From the NCBI GenBank assembly GCA_015067565.1, contig SVMF01000021.1, positions 1-43,534 of the forward strand: a stretch of 43,534 nucleotides of DNA, given 5' to 3'. The stretch comes from Oscillospiraceae bacterium. Lineage in GTDB: Bacteria; Bacillota; Clostridia; Oscillospirales; Oscillospiraceae. Every line of letters starts with the position of its first letter. Position 1 is the stretch's first letter. The notes below the pieces were generated by a model that worked only from the letters and a program-made list of their open reading frames with translations, did not search any database and had not been told where the DNA came from. This document shows positions 25,614 through 32,426 of the stretch, piece by piece. A program made the position numbers and the translations under genes.

Positions 25614-26329
25614 CAGTGGATCACCCGAACCTCTTCAATGATCGGCTGATACTCCTCCGGAACAGTGCCGTTGCCGTCGATGACGACGGAGGTGGAGTAT
25701 TCACAGATCGCGTCGACGACCTCCATACCCTCGGTCACATAGCCGAAGCAGGCATAATCGCCGTCGAGATGGGGGCTGTCCTGATGGACGATGAAGAACT
25801 GCGAGGTGGCAGAGTCCTTCACATTGGTTCTTGCCATGGAGATGGCGCCGCGGGTGTGCTTGAGGGGATTGTCAACACCGTTGCTGGAGAATTCGCCCTT
25901 GATCGGCTCGACCGAGCCGGGGATGCCGTTGTCGCCGCCCTGCATCATGAAGCCTTCGATGATGCGGTGGAACTTCAGACCGTTGTAGAAGCCGGATTCT
26001 GCCAAAGAGAGGAAGTTCGCCACAGAAATGGGGGCCGCATCGGCATCGAGCGCGACGCGGATGGTGCCGTAGTCACGGATCTCGATCTCGACGAGCTGCT
26101 TGCCCTCGACGGAAACGGGGGTGGATTCCTTGCCGCTGTCGCCAAAGATAAGTACCGCACCGATGATCACAGCCACGAGCGCAAGTGCGCCGAGGATGAT
26201 GGGCAGGAGCTTTTTCAGCTTCTGACGGCTTTCGGCCTTCTTCTGATCGGCTGCCTTGACACTGGCTGCATCGCAGTTGGAGCAGTAGCCTTTCTTTCCC
26301 ATGGGTCTTCCGCATTTTTTGCAATTCAT
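25613..26329 (-). CDS. Membrane-anchored cyclophilin-type peptidylprolyl isomerase
   Basis: A 238-residue protein. A zinc ribbon at the N-terminus (MNCKKCGRP, YCSNCD) is followed by a basic linker, one membrane segment (LLPIILGALALVAVIIGAVLIFG, split here by no charge), and an extracellular cyclophilin domain with FHRIIEGFMMQGGD, SMARTN, SQFFIV and CFGYVTEGMEVV. It would isomerise prolyl bonds in exported proteins. The start at 26329 follows TTAGGAGG. It overlaps topB by one base (TGATG). Confidence 0.92.
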   Translation of the reverse strand: MNCKKCGRPMGKKGYCSNCDAASVKAADQKKAESRQKLKKLLPIILGALALVAVIIGAVLIFGDSGKESTPVSVEGKQLVEIEIRDYGTIRVALDADAAPISVANFLSLAESGFYNGLKFHRIIEGFMMQGGDNGIPGSVEPIKGEFSSNGVDNPLKHTRGAISMARTNVKDSATSQFFIVHQDSPHLDGDYACFGYVTEGMEVVDAICEYSTSVVIDGNGTVPEEYQPIIEEVRVIH

Positions 26330-26340
26330 AAATTTTCCTC

Positions 26341-26681
26341 CTAAAATAAATTTCATTCGTATTTTTCACTGATAAATCGGAATTTATCGACAGATGATGC
26401 AAGAGCTGTTGTAGGGAACGGCCATGGCCGTTCCGAAACGCTGCGATTTCGCCGGAAGCGACTGCGAACACGAGACTGTTTCTGCCGGTTGAGGCATGCC
26501 TCAACCCTACCGTGGCCGTGCAACAGCAGACAGCAAGAACTGTAGGGGAGGGGCATGCCCCTCCCGTTTTTGAAGGGTTGTGCAAATTTTCAGTTCTTGC
26601 ACACGGTCGAGGTATGCCTCGACCCTACAATAAAATATAGCGCACGATATACAACGGACATATACAAATTTTGACAGGAAT
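26341..26681. repeat. CATG-palindrome repeat cluster, copy B
   Basis: This 341-base gene-free stretch holds four palindromic units: 26415-26434 (GGAACGGCCATGGCCGTTCC), 26487-26506 (GGTTGAGGCATGCCTCAACC), 26546-26565 (GGGAGGGGCATGCCCCTCCC) and 26605-26624 (GGTCGAGGTATGCCTCGACC, one central mismatch). The first two enclose the same core as copy A (GCCGGAAGCGACTGCGAA). Each unit has GTAGGG or CCCTAC on one side. Confidence 0.9.
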
Positions 26682-27707
26682 TTATATCGCTCCTATGGTG
26701 CCGCCGCCGAGAAGGGTATCACCATTGTAGAACACGGCCGTCTGGCCGGGGGTGACGGCCCTTTGCGGCTCGTCAAACAACAACTCACAGCCGTTTTCCG
26801 TTGGCGTCAGAACGGCCTCGGCTGTCTTGGGTGTATAGCGTAGCTTCGCCTGCACGCGCATGGGCGATTCGAGCGTATCAAAGGGGATGAAATTCACATT
26901 TTCCACCCGGACAGTTTCGGAAAACAGCTTCTCTGGCGGCCCGACCACGACATCCGTGCCGTGCTTTCCCAAAACATAGGCACGCTCACCAAAGGCCATG
27001 CCAAGGCCGCGCCTCTGGCCGACGGTGTAGGCCTCCATGCCACGGTGCGGCCCGAACACTTTGCCGTCGGTTGCAACGAAATTGCCCTGCTGCGGCACCA
27101 TACCGCGTGCGGTCAGATAGGCCATGTAATCACCGTCCGGCACAAAGCAGATGTCCTGTGAATCGTGCTTTCTTGCCAGATCCAGACCGGCCTCGGCCGC
27201 CAAAAGCCTCGTTTCGTCCTTGCTCACGACCTCGCCCAAGGGGAAAAGCGTCCGAGCAAGCTGCGCCTGACGGAGCATACAGAGCATATAGGTTTGATCC
27301 TTCTGCCGATCGGCGGCTACACGGAGCAGGAATCTGCCGTTTTTCTCATGCACACGGGCGTAATGCCCCGTGGCGATGCCGTCGAAGCCGAGCTCGAGCG
27401 CTTTGTCCAGGAACATACCGAATTTCATAGCGCCGTTGCAGACCACGCACGGATTGGGTGTGCCGCCTGCCTGATAGACCTGCATGAACGGACGGATCAC
27501 GCACTCGTCAAACTCTTTGCGCAGGTCGAAGGCATAAAAGGGCAGACCCACCTGCTCGGCTGCACGTTTTGCATCGACCAGCTCGGCCTCGCCACCGTCA
27601 CGCAGCAGCATCGTGCCACCTGCGACCTCATAGCCCTGCCTCTTCAGCAGCACACAGGCTGCCGCACTGTCCACACCACCCGAAAGGGCGACTAAAATCT
27701 TTTTCAT
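26682..27707 (-). CDS. mnmA: tRNA 2-thiouridine(34) synthase MnmA
   Basis: A 341-residue enzyme that thiolates U34 of Lys, Glu and Gln tRNAs. The PP-loop SGGVDSAA is near residue 9. The two catalytic cysteines are seen in NPCVVCN and SQDICFVPDGDY, with the conserved GHYAR and YTVGQRRGLG between and after them. A C-terminal beta barrel completes the protein. The ATG at 27707 was chosen over the GTG at 27719, which would overlap the GGTGAG ribosome site. Confidence 0.95.
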   Translation of the reverse strand: MKKILVALSGGVDSAAACVLLKRQGYEVAGGTMLLRDGGEAELVDAKRAAEQVGLPFYAFDLRKEFDECVIRPFMQVYQAGGTPNPCVVCNGAMKFGMFLDKALELGFDGIATGHYARVHEKNGRFLLRVAADRQKDQTYMLCMLRQAQLARTLFPLGEVVSKDETRLLAAEAGLDLARKHDSQDICFVPDGDYMAYLTARGMVPQQGNFVATDGKVFGPHRGMEAYTVGQRRGLGMAFGERAYVLGKHGTDVVVGPPEKLFSETVRVENVNFIPFDTLESPMRVQAKLRYTPKTAEAVLTPTENGCELLFDEPQRAVTPGQTAVFYNGDTLLGGGTIGAI

Positions 27708-27762
27708 AATTCTCACCACCCTTTACAATACCCTATTTTTGCAAAAAAAGCAAGTGCATTGC

Positions 27763-27790
27763 TTGACGATTGCCGTTTTTGCGGTATAAT
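27763..27790 (+). promoter_or_regulatory. Promoter of the DUF2156/GNAT operon
   Basis: TTGACG (27763-27768) and TATAAT (27785-27790) with a 16-base spacer, 31 bases before the start codon at 27821. It faces away from mnmA. Confidence 0.75.
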
Positions 27791-27820
27791 AAGAATGATT
27801 TTATGGGAGATGAAGATATT

Positions 27821-28693
27821 ATGTTAACCTTTAGAGAGATCACCTTTGACGATTATGCCCCACTGCAGGACTTTTTTTATCGGGCCGAGGGCCACGGCAG
27901 CGAGTATTCCTTTGTCAATGTGACGGCCTGGGGCGACCAGCGCGTCTTTTTTTGGCAGGACAAGCCGCTGATTCTGAGCCGCTTCGGCTCGTGGCAGGCC
28001 TATCTGTATCCGACGGATCCTGCGCTCATCGAGCCGTTGCGGGCCGATGCGAGGGAGCGCGGCATTGCGCTGCGTTTTTGGGGTGTCAATGCCAGGGAGG
28101 CGCAGCAGCTGCAGGCGCTTGGCTTTTCCGTGCGACCTGCGCGCAACAGCTTTGACTATGTCTACGACATCGAACGGCTGTGCGAGCTGAAGGGCAAGAA
28201 ACTGCAGTCGAAGCGCAACCACTGCAACCGTTTTGCCCTTGAGCATCCCGACTGCCGCATCGAGGTGCTGACGGCCGACCGCCTGGAGCAGTGCAAGGAC
28301 TTTTTGGAACGTTGGTATGCCGAGCATGAGGCCGTCAGCGACACGGACTACTCGGCCGAAAAATGCGCCATCGCACACACCATGAAGCATTTTGATGCAA
28401 TGGGGATGGAGGGCCTGATGCTGTTCACCTCTGAGGGTCTGGCGGCCTTCTGCATGGGCAATCGCATCCGCAGGGATATGTTCGACGTGAACTACGAAAA
28501 GGCGCTTTCCGACATCCACGGTGCGTATCCCACCATCAACCGCGCCTTTGCGCGCTATATCCATGAAAAATACCCCGAAGTCCGCCGAATCAACCGCGAA
28601 GATGACATGGGCATCGAGGGGCTGCGCAAGGCCAAGGAGAGCTATTATCCCGACCTGCTTTTGGAAAAATTTGTTGCCGAGGAAGCTGTATGA
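27821..28693 (+). CDS. DUF2156 (phosphatidylglycerol lysyltransferase C-terminal-like) protein
   Basis: A 290-residue protein with two GNAT-like halves, as in DUF2156. The first half contains YSFVNVTAWGDQRVFF, the second KKLQSKRNHCNRFALEHPDCRIE, and the end has INREDDMGIEGLRKAKESYYPDLLLEKF, which is typical of the family. Related domains move aminoacyl groups from tRNA to lipid or other acceptors; here the substrate is unknown. The start at 27821 follows GGGAGATGAA. It overlaps the next GNAT gene by four bases. Confidence 0.85.
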   Translation: MLTFREITFDDYAPLQDFFYRAEGHGSEYSFVNVTAWGDQRVFFWQDKPLILSRFGSWQAYLYPTDPALIEPLRADARERGIALRFWGVNAREAQQLQALGFSVRPARNSFDYVYDIERLCELKGKKLQSKRNHCNRFALEHPDCRIEVLTADRLEQCKDFLERWYAEHEAVSDTDYSAEKCAIAHTMKHFDAMGMEGLMLFTSEGLAAFCMGNRIRRDMFDVNYEKALSDIHGAYPTINRAFARYIHEKYPEVRRINREDDMGIEGLRKAKESYYPDLLLEKFVAEEAV

Positions 28694-29463
28694 AGTACGA
28701 AAAAGCGCAAAAAAAAGACCTGCCGGCCTTGACGAAGCTGTGGCAGGCAAGCTTTGGGGATTCAGAAGCGGAAATTGTACGGTTTTGGCAGCTGTTTGAC
28801 GCCATTGAGGTCTTTTTGGCAAGGGACAGCGCACCCGTGGCGATGCTCAGCGCCCTGCCCGTGACCTTTTTCGACACCGACGGGGAAGCGCATCAGGCAA
28901 GCTACCTCTATGCTGCGGCGACGGCTGCGAACTATCGTGGTCGGGGCATCTGCACCGAGCTGATGAAATTTGCCGAGAAAACGTTGAGGGCCCAAGGCTC
29001 CAAGCTTTTGATTCTGTGTCCTGCAAGTGAAAAATTGTTTGAATTTTATGGAAAAATGGGATACAAAACCGTGTTTTTCAACCGAGAGTATACCGCAAAT
29101 GCCGAGGGGAAGGCGAAGATCAAGCCGATCGATGCTGCGGCCTATCAAAACCTGCGGCAGATGCAGCTCTATGCGGATTTCGTGTCCTATGAGGAGCACC
29201 TGCTTGCCCTGCAGACGGGGTTTTACCGCGTTGAAACGGAGGAACTGATCTGCTGCGCAGCGGCCGAAAAGCACGGCACAGAGCTTTTGATCAAGGAGCT
29301 TCTGCCCGATGACCGGGCTGCGGCCGCCGCTCTGGCGCAGCACCTTGGCTGCAAGACGGTACGCGTGCGTACCGAGGGGGGAGAGAAGCCCTTTGGCATG
29401 GCAAAATCGCTGGCCGGGGTTCCTTGTCTCGAAGCAGCCTACCTCGGTTTGGCCTTTGATTGA
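28690..29463 (+). CDS. GNAT family N-acetyltransferase (Eis-like layout)
   Basis: A 257-residue protein. The N-terminal GNAT domain carries YLYAAATAANYRGRGICTELM, where RGRGI is the acetyl-CoA loop, and LILCPASEKLFEFYGKMGYKTV. The C-terminal 100 residues form a second, degenerate half, as in Eis-type or tandem GNAT enzymes. The start codon overlaps the stop of the DUF2156 gene (ATGA), so the two form one operon. The substrate is unknown. Confidence 0.88.
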   Translation: MKYEKAQKKDLPALTKLWQASFGDSEAEIVRFWQLFDAIEVFLARDSAPVAMLSALPVTFFDTDGEAHQASYLYAAATAANYRGRGICTELMKFAEKTLRAQGSKLLILCPASEKLFEFYGKMGYKTVFFNREYTANAEGKAKIKPIDAAAYQNLRQMQLYADFVSYEEHLLALQTGFYRVETEELICCAAAEKHGTELLIKELLPDDRAAAAALAQHLGCKTVRVRTEGGEKPFGMAKSLAGVPCLEAAYLGLAFD

Positions 29464-29478
29464 TCGGAAAATTTGATC

Positions 29479-29502
29479 ACCCACACCCGAAAGGGTGTGG
29501 GT
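29479..29502. terminator. Hairpin after the GNAT gene
   Basis: ACCCACACCC, GAAA loop, GGGTGTGGGT. The same hairpin occurs again at 29895-29918, so the pair brackets a repeat-filled gap. No clear T-run follows on the plus strand. Confidence 0.65.
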
Positions 29503-29524
29503 CAGACTGTCAAAAAACGATAGT

Positions 29525-29875
29525 CTTGTCATTGCGAGACCGCCGAACAGGCGGTCGTGGCAATCTCGAAAGTTTAACTTTTATCTTTTTTCGGTAGAAT
29601 GGCAAACTTTCAGCACGAGATCGCCACGTCGCTGCGCTCCTCGCGATGACACGGTAAGAACTCTTTTGACACGAGATCGCCACGTCGCTGCGCTCCTCGC
29701 GATGACATGATACGAACTTTTTTGACACACTTCGGGAGGGGCATGCCCCTCCCCTACAATTTTTCTGGCCGTTGTTTCGCACCACGGTAGGGTTGAGGCA
29801 TGCCTCAACCGGCAACTAACAAGCCCGTATTCGCAGTCGCTTCCGGCAAAATCGTAGCGATTTCCGACACGATAA
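29525..29875. repeat. Gene-free block with two repeat families (copy C)
   Basis: About 350 bases without a gene. 29531-29570 begins TCATTGCGAG, holds ACCGCC/GGCGGT, and ends GGCAATCTCG. 29614-29650 and 29670-29706 are two identical 37-base copies beginning CACGAGATCGCCACGTCG, 56 bases apart; their chance translation contains ERSDVAIS, a repeat seen in many bacteria. Then come CATG palindromes at 29734-29753 and 29791-29810, and the core sequence (CGTATTCGCAGTCGCTTCCGG), inverted relative to copies A and B. Confidence 0.9.
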
Positions 29876-29894
29876 GAACTATTTTGACACGCTC

Positions 29895-29918
29895 ACCCAC
29901 ACCCGAAAGGGTGTGGGT
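29895..29918 (-). terminator. Hairpin after the LysR gene
   Basis: ACCCACACCC, GAAA, GGGTGTGGGT: the second copy of the hairpin at 29479-29502. It lies 20 bases beyond the LysR stop and may end that transcript on the minus strand. Confidence 0.6.
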
Positions 29919-29938
29919 GTTATTTGGGTCTGCGTTGC

Positions 29939-30832
29939 CTAAGGATTCGAAAATTCGGCCTGCTTAACATAGTCGATGAAGCAACGCAGCGTATGCGAGA
30001 TCCATTTATTCCGATGATACAGAAGCTGCTTCCAAACCTCGACATCCACATCCACAACATCCAAATATGCCAACTTTCCCTCTTCTACGGTTTTTTTGGT
30101 AACAAAATCGGGCAAAAAAGAGATTCCGACTCCGCTCGATAAAATTTCCGTCAGAATATCCGTTCGGCCGAGCTCTAAGATCGGCTGCACCTGCAGGGAC
30201 ATTTTCTCGAGCGCATTATCCAGCGCGCGGCGATAGCCCATGCCCTTTTCGGTCAGGAGGAACGGCTCATGCAGGATCTGCCGAATGGAGAGCGCTTTTT
30301 TTCCGACATATTTCGAGCCTGCGGCGGTGACAAAGTGCATTTGCATCCGCTCCTCTCTTGCGATGATATAATCGTGCGAGTACACATGGCTGTCAAGGGT
30401 GAGGATGAGGTCTGCCTCGTTGCGGTCGAGCATACGGAACATATCCACCGTGTCGCCCGTGGAGAACTTGACCGAAATGTTCGGGTATTTTTCGTAAAAA
30501 TCCAGGTAATGCGACATCATCATCGTTTCGCAGATGGAGTCGGGTGTGACAATGTGCACCACACCCTCGGGCTCACTGTTTTCGTGCATATTCTGCTGAA
30601 ATTCCTCGGTCATGTGCAAAACGCGCTGCGCATAGTCCAGCAGATGCCGTCCTTGCTCGGTCAGCGTGATGGTGTGGTTGATGCGCTCAAAGAGAAGACA
30701 CGCAAGCTCCTGCTCGAGCTGCTTGATCTGAAAGGACACCGTCGACTGGCTGTAGCCAAGGGCATTGGCCGCCGCAGTGAAGCTGTTTTGCTCGGCCACC
30801 TGCTGAAAGGTGCGTAAATTTCGTAGCTCCAT
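29939..30832 (-). CDS. LysR family transcriptional regulator
   Basis: A 297-residue regulator with an N-terminal winged helix (ELRNLRTFQQVAEQNSFTAAANALGYSQSTVSFQIKQLEQELACLLFER) and a periplasmic-binding-like effector domain (GVVHIVTPDSICETMM onward). It is divergent from the lyase gene with about 105 bases between the start codons, the classical arrangement in which the LysR protein controls its neighbour. GGAGGCAAC precedes the ATG. The inducer is unknown; an aromatic amino acid is a reasonable guess given the neighbour. Confidence 0.93.
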   Translation of the reverse strand: MELRNLRTFQQVAEQNSFTAAANALGYSQSTVSFQIKQLEQELACLLFERINHTITLTEQGRHLLDYAQRVLHMTEEFQQNMHENSEPEGVVHIVTPDSICETMMMSHYLDFYEKYPNISVKFSTGDTVDMFRMLDRNEADLILTLDSHVYSHDYIIAREERMQMHFVTAAGSKYVGKKALSIRQILHEPFLLTEKGMGYRRALDNALEKMSLQVQPILELGRTDILTEILSSGVGISFLPDFVTKKTVEEGKLAYLDVVDVDVEVWKQLLYHRNKWISHTLRCFIDYVKQAEFSNP

Positions 30833-30841
30833 GTTGCCTCC

Positions 30842-30907
30842 ATCGAAAATTTCGATCGAAATTATCTAAACTATTTGCTTTATTAATTCTGAAACGTATT
30901 ATATAAT
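30842..30907. promoter_or_regulatory. LysR/lyase divergent control region
   Basis: ATCGAAAATTTCGAT (30842-30856) has 7-base complementary arms and fits a LysR-type T-N11-A site, followed by a partial TCGAAATTATC copy. TATAAT at 30902-30907 is the likely -10 of the lyase gene. No good -35 is seen, as expected for an activator-dependent promoter. Confidence 0.6.
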
Positions 30908-30937
30908 AAAGAAAATAAAAAAACAAGGAGAAATATT

Positions 30938-32386
30938 ATGCCGGAAATCAAATTCTACCATAGACCCGAGGTCCCCATGGAGATGCACAAGGTCAAGATC
31001 GTGCAGCGCCTGGAGCTTCTGCCCGCAAGAGAGCGTCTGCAGAAGATGAAGGAAGCCCATTTCAATGCCTTCCTGTTACATAATAAGGACATTTTTGTCG
31101 ATATGCTGACCGACTCGGGCGTCAATGCCATGAGTGACGATATGCAGGCCGGTATGCTCCGTGCCGACGATGCGTATGCAGGCAGTGAGACCTTCTACCG
31201 CATGAACAAGAAGCTGACCGAGATCTTCGGTATCGAGCATTTCCTGCCTGCGCATCAAGGTCGTGCTTGTGAGCACATCATTGCCGTCCACTTTGTCAAG
31301 CCGGGCAAGACTGTCATCATGAACTACCACTTCACCACAGCAAAGGCGCACGTAACCAGCCTGGGCGGCAAGGTCGAGGAGCTCATCCGCGACGAGGGTC
31401 TTGTGACTGCCAGCGATCTGCCGTTCAAGGGCAACATCGACCTGGACAAGGTCAAGGCCTGCATCGAGCGTGAGGGAGCTGAGAATATCGCATACCTGCG
31501 TCTGGAGGCCGGTACCAACCTCATTGGCGGCCAGCCCATCTCCTATGAGAATATGAAAGCAGCCACCGCACTCGCAAAGTCCTATGGCATTCCCACCGTC
31601 CTCGATGCGTCGCTGCTGCAGGACAATCTCTACTTCATCAAGACCCGCGAAGAGAGCATGAAGGATAAGCCCATCCGTGAGATCACTCGCATGATCGCTG
31701 ATCTGTTCGACCTCGTGTACTTCTCCGGCCGTAAGTTCGGCTTCGGTCGTGGTGGCGGCTGCATGGTGCGTGACGAGAAAATGTTCCACGAGATGGAGGA
31801 CTATGTCACCATGTACGAGGGCTTCCTGACCTACGGCGGTATGTCCGTCAAGGAGATGGAGGCGCTGATCATCGGCTTCGAAGAGTCGATGGATTTCGAT
31901 GTGATCTCCCAGGGACCGCAGTTCATTCGTCATTGTGTCAATGAGCTGGTCAAGTGCGGTGTTCCCATGGTAACGCCTCCCGGCGGTCTGGGTGCACACA
32001 TCAATGCCCGTGAGGTCGTTCCCCATATTCCCGACCACGAGTATCCGGCGGGTGCGCTGACGGTTGCCATGTATCTGTGCGGTGGCATCCGCGGCATGGA
32101 GAGAGGTACTCTGTCCGAGGAGCGTGAAGCTGACGGCACCGAGCATATCGCTGCGGTCGAAATGATTCGTCTTGCCTTCCCGCGCCGTGTGTTTACGCTG
32201 TCGCAGACCGAATATGTCATCGACCGCGTCAAGTGGCTGTATGACCATCGCCACCTGATCGGCGGCCTGCGCTTCACGCATGAGCCCAAGACGCTGCGCT
32301 TCTTCACCGGCAAGCTTGAGCCGACCTCCGATTGGCCCGAAAAGCTCGTCGAGGCCTATGTTGCCGATTTCGGCGAGGATCAGTAA
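30938..32386 (+). CDS. Tryptophanase / tyrosine phenol-lyase family beta-eliminating lyase, atypical
   Basis: A 482-residue PLP enzyme. It follows tyrosine phenol-lyase closely: LTDSGVNAMSD, DAYAGSETFY, AHQGRACE, HFTTAKAH, NLIGGQP, IRGMERG (the Arg that in tyrosine phenol-lyase contacts the phenol) and PRRVFT (carboxylate-binding Arg). The PLP lysine is the Lys of SGRKF. Two changes stand out. The usual DATR after the PLP Asp is DASL here, losing the Arg near the cofactor 3'-oxygen, and SGKK is SGRK. It may cleave an aromatic or other beta-substituted amino acid, but the substrate should not be assumed. AAGGAGAAATATT precedes the ATG. Confidence 0.85.
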   Translation: MPEIKFYHRPEVPMEMHKVKIVQRLELLPARERLQKMKEAHFNAFLLHNKDIFVDMLTDSGVNAMSDDMQAGMLRADDAYAGSETFYRMNKKLTEIFGIEHFLPAHQGRACEHIIAVHFVKPGKTVIMNYHFTTAKAHVTSLGGKVEELIRDEGLVTASDLPFKGNIDLDKVKACIEREGAENIAYLRLEAGTNLIGGQPISYENMKAATALAKSYGIPTVLDASLLQDNLYFIKTREESMKDKPIREITRMIADLFDLVYFSGRKFGFGRGGGCMVRDEKMFHEMEDYVTMYEGFLTYGGMSVKEMEALIIGFEESMDFDVISQGPQFIRHCVNELVKCGVPMVTPPGGLGAHINAREVVPHIPDHEYPAGALTVAMYLCGGIRGMERGTLSEEREADGTEHIAAVEMIRLAFPRRVFTLSQTEYVIDRVKWLYDHRHLIGGLRFTHEPKTLRFFTGKLEPTSDWPEKLVEAYVADFGEDQ

Positions 32387-32394
32387 GAAATGAA

Positions 32395-32426
32395 AAGCAG
32401 AGCGCGTGATGCGCTCTGCTTTTTTG
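32395..32426 (+). terminator. Terminator of the lyase gene
   Basis: AAGCAGAGCGC and GCGCTCTGCTT form a perfect 11-bp stem with a GTGAT loop, followed by TTTT. It also lies against the stop of the convergent gene at 32427. Confidence 0.9.

Noticed and set aside
24522-25649. 375-residue plus-strand frame opposite topB
   Set aside because: Antisense shadow of topB; long frames opposite GC-rich genes are common.
29614-29706. CRISPR array
   Set aside because: Only two identical units with one 19-base gap, in a known dispersed repeat context; no cas genes in the window.
29510-29815. 101-residue minus-strand frame containing ERSDVAIS
   Set aside because: A translation of the dispersed repeats, not a gene.
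31076-32281. 401-residue minus-strand frame opposite the lyase gene
   Set aside because: Shadow of the lyase gene; no family features and no ribosome site.
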